Notes under the pieces: generated by a model | Seen by the model: the letters and a program-made list of their open reading frames with translations, nothing else | Told to the model about the DNA's origin: nothing | The model's database searches: none | Shown: piece by piece, positions 58,933 to 64,000 of the stretch | How the letters are laid out: each line of letters starts with the position of its first letter | How positions within the stretch are numbered: the first letter of the stretch is position 1 | Translations under genes and position numbers: made by a program | Source of the DNA: Streptomyces tagetis | Lineage (GTDB): Bacteria; Actinomycetota; Actinomycetes; Streptomycetales; Streptomycetaceae | DNA length: 64,000 nucleotides | Direction: 5' to 3' | Assembly (NCBI RefSeq): GCF_018069565.1 | Contig: NZ_JAGPNL010000002.1 | Location: 744,001 to 808,000, forward strand

Positions 58933-61558
58933 GCGGGCCGCTGCCCGGCAGGCGGGGGCCGGGTCCGACGTGCCCGGGACCGTCGTGCTCCCCGGGACGG
59001 ACGACACCGCCGTGCCGACCGTCCTGGAGGTGCTGCGCGGACTCGACTCCGGCCCCCGGGGCCTGACGGACGCCCAGGCCGGCGAGCGGCTGGCCCGCGT
59101 GGGCGAGAACACGCTGCCCGACCGGCGCGACGCCTCCTGGCCCCTGCTGCTGGCCCGCAGCGTGCGGGACCCGTTCACCGCCGTACTGCTCTGCCTCGGA
59201 CTGGTGTCGGCGGCCGTCGCCTCCTGGGGCACCGCCGTGGTCACCCTCCTCCTCGTCGCCGTGAGCTGCGTCCTGCGCGCCTCGGGAGAGCACCGGGCCG
59301 ACCGCTCCATGGCCGGACTGCGCGAACTGGTGGCGACCACCGCCACCGTGCTGCGGCGCTCCGGCGGGGGAGCGGCACCCGCGGCCCGCGAGGTGCCCGT
59401 CGCGGACCTGGTCCCCGGCGACGTGATCCGCCTCGGGCCCGGCGACCTCGTCCCCGCCGACGTCCGGCTGCTGCGGGCCGCCGGACTCCGGGTGCACCAG
59501 GCGGCGCTGACCGGCGAATCGGCACCGGTCGCCAAGTACGCCGTCGACGGACCCGGCCGGGCGGGCGGCGGCGTGTTCGACCGGCCGGAACTGTGCTTCC
59601 AGGGCAGCAGCGTCGCGTCCGGCAGCGCCACGGCCGTCGTCGTCGCCACCGGCCCCCGGGCGCGGTTCGCCGCCGCGCTCGGCCCCGACCGCGCCCGCCG
59701 CGAGCCCAGCGTCTTCGAACGCTCCGTCCACGGCATCTCCTGGGTCCTCGTCCGCTTCATGCTGATCACGCCGCCGCTGGTGCTGATGGCCAACGCCGCG
59801 CTGCGCGGACGGGGCCTGGAGACCCTGCCCTTCGCCGTCGCCGTGGCCGTCGGACTGACCCCGGAGATGCTGCCGGTCATCGTCACCGGCTGCCTCGCCC
59901 GCGGCGCCTCCCTGCTCGCCCGCGCCCACCGCGTGATCGTGAAACGCCTCCCCGCCCTGCACGACCTCGGCGCCGTCGACGTCCTCTGCCTGGACAAGAC
60001 AGGCACCCTCACCCAGGACCGGCCCGTCGTCGAACAGGCCCTCGGACCGGACGGGGAGGAGGACCCCGAGGTACTGGAGTGGGCCGCCGCCAACGCCTGG
60101 TGGACCCTCCAGCTCGCCGACCTGCCCGCCCCCGACGCGCTCGACGAGGCGATCCTCGACGCCGCCGACCCCGACGGCCTGCCGGCCCACGACGGGATCG
60201 CCGCCCTGCCCTTCGACCCGGTGCACCGCCTCGCCACCGCCGTGGTCCGCACCCCCGGCCGCCTCGGCACCCACACCCTCGTCGTCAAAGGCGCCGCCGA
60301 AGACGTCCTGGAACGGTGCGCACTCGCCGACGACGAGCGGGCACGGCTCCTCGCCGACGCCGCCCGGCGGGCCGAGACCGGCCTGCGCGCCCTCGCCGTC
60401 GCCACCGCCGAACGCCGGGCCGGCCTCCGCGACACCGTCCCCGCCGACGTCCGCGGACTCACCTACCGCGGACTGGTCACCCTGCGCGACGCGCTCGCCC
60501 CCACCGCCGCCGAGGCCCTCGGCGTGCTCGCCGAACGCGGAGTCACCGTCAAGGTCCTCACCGGCGACCACCCCGGCACCGCGCTGCGCGCCTGCCGCGA
60601 CCTCGGCGTCCCCGTCGCCCCCGACGGGGTCGTCACCGCCGGCCGCGTCGACGCCGTCTCCGACACCGAACTGGCCGGCCTGGTCCGCCGCACGACCGTC
60701 TTCGCCCGCTGCACCCCCGAGCACAAGGCCCGCATCACCGCCGCGCTGCGCAGCGGCGGCCACACCGTCGGCTTCCTCGGCGACGGCGTCAACGACCTGC
60801 CCGCCCTGCGCGCCGCCGACGTCGGCATCGCCCCGCGCGCCGCCACCGACGTCGCCCGGGAGAGCGCCGACGTGGTCCTCGCCGAGAAGGACCTCACCGC
60901 CCTCGCCCACGCCATCGGCACCGGCCGGCACGCCAGCGGCAACATCGCCTCCTACCTGCGCGTCACCCTCTCCTCCAACCTCGGCAACGTCATCGCCATG
61001 CTCTCCGCCGGGCTCCTGCTGCCCTTCCTGCCGATGCTCCCCGCCCAGGTCCTCGCCCAGAACCTCTGCTTCGACGCGGCCCAGCTCGCCTTCGCCTACG
61101 ACCGGCCCCGCCCCTCCGCGCTGCTCCGCCCCACCGCCCTGCGCCCCCGCGAACTCCTCGGCTTCATCACCCGCTTCGGCGCCCTCAACGCCACCGCCGA
61201 CCTCGTCACCTTCGGCGTCCTCGCCCTCGCCCTGCACGGGCCGGGGACGGGCGACGACGAGGCGGTCTTCCACTCCGGCTGGTTCACGGAGAACCTGCTC
61301 ACCCAGGCCCTGGTGATGCTGCTGCTGCGCCTCGGCGCGCGGGCGGCCGGCGGCGGCAGGCCCGGCCCGGTCGCCTGGGCGGCGGCGGCACTGGCCGCGG
61401 TCGGCCTGGCACTGCCGCCCTCCCCGCTCGGACCGGCGCTCGGCCTGACCGCCCTGCCGGTCCTGTACTACGTGCTGCTGGGCGCCGTCCTCGTCCTGTA
61501 CGCCGCGGGACTCCTCGCCGCCCGGATGCGCTACGAACGACAGCGCGCCCGCGCCTGA
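58925..61558 (+). CDS. P-type ATPase, magnesium-transporting (MgtA/P3B) type
   Basis: 877 residues. TGES in the actuator loop, AVAVGLTPEMLPVIVTGCLA in helix 4 (the MgtA signature), phosphorylation site CLDKTGTLT, and DGVNDLPALRAADVGI. The start overlaps the ArsR gene by 8 nt. MgtA-type enzymes import Mg2+ with ATP energy; regulation by an ArsR protein rather than PhoPQ or a riboswitch is unusual and raises the option of another divalent metal. About ten helices are expected; the C-terminal pair is present, so the protein looks complete. Confidence 0.88.
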   Translation: MPERAAARQAGAGSDVPGTVVLPGTDDTAVPTVLEVLRGLDSGPRGLTDAQAGERLARVGENTLPDRRDASWPLLLARSVRDPFTAVLLCLGLVSAAVASWGTAVVTLLLVAVSCVLRASGEHRADRSMAGLRELVATTATVLRRSGGGAAPAAREVPVADLVPGDVIRLGPGDLVPADVRLLRAAGLRVHQAALTGESAPVAKYAVDGPGRAGGGVFDRPELCFQGSSVASGSATAVVVATGPRARFAAALGPDRARREPSVFERSVHGISWVLVRFMLITPPLVLMANAALRGRGLETLPFAVAVAVGLTPEMLPVIVTGCLARGASLLARAHRVIVKRLPALHDLGAVDVLCLDKTGTLTQDRPVVEQALGPDGEEDPEVLEWAAANAWWTLQLADLPAPDALDEAILDAADPDGLPAHDGIAALPFDPVHRLATAVVRTPGRLGTHTLVVKGAAEDVLERCALADDERARLLADAARRAETGLRALAVATAERRAGLRDTVPADVRGLTYRGLVTLRDALAPTAAEALGVLAERGVTVKVLTGDHPGTALRACRDLGVPVAPDGVVTAGRVDAVSDTELAGLVRRTTVFARCTPEHKARITAALRSGGHTVGFLGDGVNDLPALRAADVGIAPRAATDVARESADVVLAEKDLTALAHAIGTGRHASGNIASYLRVTLSSNLGNVIAMLSAGLLLPFLPMLPAQVLAQNLCFDAAQLAFAYDRPRPSALLRPTALRPRELLGFITRFGALNATADLVTFGVLALALHGPGTGDDEAVFHSGWFTENLLTQALVMLLLRLGARAAGGGRPGPVAWAAAALAAVGLALPPSPLGPALGLTALPVLYYVLLGAVLVLYAAGLLAARMRYERQRARA

Positions 61559-61579
61559 CCCGGGTGGTCGGCGGCGAGG

Positions 61580-63145
61580 TCAGCCGCCCTCCCCGTAGGT
61601 CAGGTCGGAGCAGGGATCGTCGGCCGCCGAACGCGCCCCCTCCGCCACCGAGGAGGGCACACCGGCCGGCGCCGAGGACGCGGCGGCCCCGGGCTCGGCG
61701 TACGTCCGGCCGAGGACCAGGTCGATGCCGCTGCCCGGCTGGGCGGCCACCTCGGCCCCGGGGAAGAGCCGGGCGACCTTCTCCGCCTGCGCCCGCAGCC
61801 CGTCCCCGTACCGGACGACGGTGGTGGCGTGGTCCTGGCGGTCGGCGTTGCCGGTGCCGGTGACCGTGAAACCGTGCCGCATCAGCAGGGAACCGGCCCG
61901 CGAGGCCAGGCCGGTGGTGGTGGTGCCGTTGCGCACGACCACGTCGATGCCGGTGCTGTCCACGCGGTCGGTGGGGTCCGCCGACGCGGAGACGGAGGGC
62001 GAGGGGGAGGCCGAGGGGGAGGCCGTGCCGCCCGCGTCCTCGCCGTCGATGGTGCGGTCCGCCTTGAGCGCCGCCCACAGCTCGGACGCGTCGGGCTCGA
62101 CGATCGCGACCCGCGACCCCTCGTACCGCCAGGGCACGGTGACGAACCGGGTGTGGCGCAGGTCGACGTCCTTGAGCGACAGGGCGAAGGAGAGCAGCTT
62201 GTCCGCCGTGCCGAGGCCCGGGTCGACGCTCATCGACTGGGTCGCCGCGTCGGCGAGGGGCAGCAGCCTGGCAGGGGTGAAACCATCCTCCTTGATCTTC
62301 TTCAGGAGGCTGGAGACGAACGCCTGCTGCCGTTTGATCCGCCCGATGTCGGAGCCGTCGCCGATGCCGTGGCGCAGCCGCACGTAGTCCAGCGCCTGCT
62401 GTCCGGCGACGGTCTGCTCGCCCTGGGGCAGCACCAGCCTGCCCCGGGTGGCACGGTTCGGGTTGAGGTCGTTCTCGTACACGTCGCCGGGCACGCACAC
62501 CTTCACCCCGCCGACCACGTCGGTCAGTTCGGCGAACCCCTTGAAGTCGACGACGATCGTGTGGTCCACGCGCAGCCCGGTCAGCGACTCCACCGTGTTC
62601 TGTGTACAGGCCGGGTTGCCCTTGGGGGTCTGGCCGACGGAGAACGCCGCGTTGAACATGGTGTTCGCCCGGGGCTCGGTCCAGGTGCCGTCGGGCAGCC
62701 GGCACGGCGGGATGGTGACCAGGGTGTCGCGGGGGATGGAGACGGCCAGGGCGTGCCGCCGGTCGGCGTAGACGTGCAGCAGGAAGGCGGTGTCGGAGCG
62801 GCCGACGTCGTCCTTGTCGCCGCCGCCGTAGGCGCTGTTGCCGTCGGTACGCGCGTCGGAGCCGATCACCAGCACGTTCTGGCCGCCGGACACGGCGTCG
62901 GGACGGTCCCGGGACAGGCCGTCGGCGTCGAAGGTGTCGATGCCGCCGTTCAGCTTGAGGTAGATCCAGCCCAGGCCCGCCGTGCCGAGCACCACCACCG
63001 CCAGGGTGGTGGCGAGCGCCACGCGCAACGACCGCCGCTTGCGCCGCTGCGGTCCGCGCCGGCTCCCGGACCCGCCGCCGCGGCCGGGAGGTCGCGCCCG
63101 GCGCCGGTGGCGGGCGGGGGTGGCCTGATCGTTGGTGGTGGTCAT
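61580..63145 (-). CDS. LytR-CpsA-Psr (LCP) cell-wall glycopolymer ligase with LytR_C domain
   Basis: 521 residues. An Arg-rich cytoplasmic start (RRKRRSLRV) leads to one membrane helix (ATTLAVVVLGTAGLGWIYL, about 55-75). The LCP domain follows (about 105-330; VLVIGSDART, SIPRDTLV, Arg-rich RLRHGIGDGSDIGRIKRQQ), then a Ser/Pro linker and a LytR_C domain (about 390-475; IDVVVRNGTTTTGLA). LCP enzymes attach teichoic acid-like or polysaccharide chains to peptidoglycan outside the membrane. The ATG at 63145 was chosen; ATG at 63175 is in frame but lacks a ribosome site. Confidence 0.93.
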   Translation of the reverse strand: MTTTNDQATPARHRRRARPPGRGGGSGSRRGPQRRKRRSLRVALATTLAVVVLGTAGLGWIYLKLNGGIDTFDADGLSRDRPDAVSGGQNVLVIGSDARTDGNSAYGGGDKDDVGRSDTAFLLHVYADRRHALAVSIPRDTLVTIPPCRLPDGTWTEPRANTMFNAAFSVGQTPKGNPACTQNTVESLTGLRVDHTIVVDFKGFAELTDVVGGVKVCVPGDVYENDLNPNRATRGRLVLPQGEQTVAGQQALDYVRLRHGIGDGSDIGRIKRQQAFVSSLLKKIKEDGFTPARLLPLADAATQSMSVDPGLGTADKLLSFALSLKDVDLRHTRFVTVPWRYEGSRVAIVEPDASELWAALKADRTIDGEDAGGTASPSASPSPSVSASADPTDRVDSTGIDVVVRNGTTTTGLASRAGSLLMRHGFTVTGTGNADRQDHATTVVRYGDGLRAQAEKVARLFPGAEVAAQPGSGIDLVLGRTYAEPGAAASSAPAGVPSSVAEGARSAADDPCSDLTYGEGG

Positions 63146-63214
63146 CGGTGATGTGCCCTCGTCCGTCCGACTCATGCGGAGGGGACGCCTGAGCCCCACC
63201 CCATGGTTGTACAG

Positions 63215-63230
63215 TTGCGCAATGTAGCAA
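63215..63230. promoter_or_regulatory. TTGC-N8-GCAA motif between LCP and TatA genes
   Basis: TTGCGCAATGTAGCAA lies in the only AT-rich pocket of this divergent region. The 9-mer GTTGCGCAA (63214-63222) recurs at 63976-63984, upstream of the last gene. The TTGC-N8-GCAA plan matches the sites before the two ArsR paralogues. Confidence 0.4.
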
Positions 63231-63297
63231 CAATGACGGATGGTACGCCGCCGCCCCCGGCGCGTACCGCCGTCCACCGACAGGAAGGGATGGCGGA

Positions 63298-63606
63298 ATG
63301 CTCCGCAACGGACTGGAACCCTGGCATCTGCTGGTCGTGGCCGTCGTCTTCATCGTGCTGTTCGGCTCGAAGAAGCTGCCCGAGGCGGCACGCGGGCTGG
63401 GCAGGTCGATGCGCATCCTCAAGAGCGAGGCGCAGGCCATGAAGGGCGACGCGGGGTCCGGGGCCACCGGCTCCGGCACTCCGGCCCCGGGCGAGCCCTC
63501 GGGGGCGGCGCCGGGGTCCGACGCCCAGGGCCCACGGGCCGTCCCCGGCGAGGCCCGCGAGGCGGAACACGTACGTCCGGCGGCCGGGGAGCGCCCCGCG
63601 TCCTGA
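63298..63606 (+). CDS. TatA/TatE-family twin-arginine translocase component (paralogue)
   Basis: 102 residues: an N-terminal helix ([19 protein letters not shown]), the hinge [17 protein letters not shown] typical of TatA, an amphipathic helix, and a disordered Gly/Pro/Ala-rich tail. No tatB or tatC gene is adjacent, so this is a solitary paralogue that would act with a TatC encoded elsewhere. ATG at 63298 with AGGAAGGG upstream. It is divergent from the LCP gene. An imperfect 33-bp repeat follows its stop (63603-63670). Confidence 0.9.
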   Translation: MLRNGLEPWHLLVVAVVFIVLFGSKKLPEAARGLGRSMRILKSEAQAMKGDAGSGATGSGTPAPGEPSGAAPGSDAQGPRAVPGEAREAEHVRPAAGERPAS

Positions 63607-63729
63607 GATTCGACGGCAGAGGCGCCCTGTGCCCTGGGATTTGATGGCGGGGGAGGGCGCCCCGCGCCCAGAGGTCCGTAGGGTCCGCGCGGGTCCCGCC
63701 CGAGGGCCGGCAAGGGCCCACGCGGCCTG

Positions 63730-63960
63730 TCAGGGGCTGGCCACGTCGTACCCGTACCGCAGGGGCTCGACGGCCACGGCGTGATCGATCCGGTAGACGT
63801 ACACCCCCTCCGCGCGCACCCCCTCCGGCGTGCCGCGCACCCGGCAGGGGGACGTCACCTGGATCACCCGGGGCCGGTCGGCGACCTCCAGTCGCCAGCC
63901 GTGCGCCGGCCCTCCGTCGAGGACCGCGATCTCCCACGTCGTGGTGTGCGTCGTCGTCAT
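63730..63960 (-). CDS. Small cytoplasmic protein of unknown function
   Basis: 76 residues, no membrane segment. It opens with a Thr-rich MTTTHTTTWEIAVLDGG and continues as likely beta strands (WRLEVADRP, VYVYRIDHAVAVEPL). Family not recognised. The upstream region to the right edge holds GTTGCGCAA and a further GTTGCG (63976-63992), resembling the motif between the LCP and TatA genes; the promoter may be shared in type. Confidence 0.7.
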   Translation of the reverse strand: MTTTHTTTWEIAVLDGGPAHGWRLEVADRPRVIQVTSPCRVRGTPEGVRAEGVYVYRIDHAVAVEPLRYGYDVASP

Positions 63961-64000
63961 GGCGACAGTTTAAGGGTTGCGCAAGTGTTGCGTAGCTGTG

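Overview
The window looks like chromosomal DNA of a Streptomyces or close relative. It is very GC-rich with strong third-position GC bias, uses many GTG starts and GTGA/ATGA stop-start overlaps, and carries a gamma-butyrolactone-receptor-type TetR, SpoIIE/RsbW-type regulators and rare TTA codons. About fifty genes are supported. No rRNA, tRNA, CRISPR array, insertion sequence or prophage was seen.

Positions 1-19,662 form a compact catechol-siderophore locus. Four DmdR/IdeR-type iron boxes (762, 3199, 15924, 16004) sit in its three divergent promoter regions and strong hairpins close its transcription units. Parts: an uptake ATPase (cut by the left edge), a lipoprotein binding protein, an M20 amidohydrolase, a DhbF-like NRPS (C-A-T-C-A-T-TE) with MbtH partner and MFS exporter, a Fes-like esterase, a fused double FecCD permease, and isochorismate synthase, 2,3-DHB-AMP ligase and a free-standing aryl carrier protein. 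The adenylation-pocket residues suggest a basic amino acid (module 1) and Thr (module 2), so I predict a (DHB-basic aa-Thr)n ester of the griseobactin/streptobactin type. The isochorismatase (DhbB) and DHB dehydrogenase (DhbA) needed to finish DHB are not in the window.

Positions 19,689-33,473 are regulatory and metabolic: an MT0933-type orphan antitoxin-like protein, two paralogous ArsR regulators sharing a TTGC-N8-GCAA motif, a GAF-PP2C phosphatase and RsbW-like ATPase, a SulP transporter, an orphan ScbR-like regulator, a HAD phosphatase, dihydroxyacetone kinase DhaK/DhaL, and a LysR regulator convergent with a cysteine hydrolase-MFS operon. Positions 32,646-36,369 hold a quinol-type nitric oxide reductase with a small membrane protein and a SufR-like cysteine-containing regulator.

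Positions 36,562-44,156 are accessory: two unrecognised proteins in tandem, a methyltransferase, two overlapping unknown membrane proteins followed by a TTA-containing isoprenyl-diphosphate-synthase-like gene, and an APH-family kinase. A remarkable cluster of GTGAAC hexamers (44,195-44,531) lies upstream of a four-gene set (MFE2-type dehydrogenase, thiolase, ACS-type MFS transporter, acyl-CoA ligase). A TetR gene at its far end has the same operator, ATACTCC(G/C)TAGTAT, as the promoter of the set, defining a small catabolic regulon.

Positions 50,758-63,960 contain a NifS-like cysteine desulfurase, a Tat-exported FAD dehydrogenase with a TTA codon, cytochrome bd oxidase (cydA, cydB), a virginiamycin B lyase homologue, an ArsR regulator overlapping an MgtA-type P-type ATPase, an LCP cell-wall ligase, a TatA paralogue and a small unknown protein.
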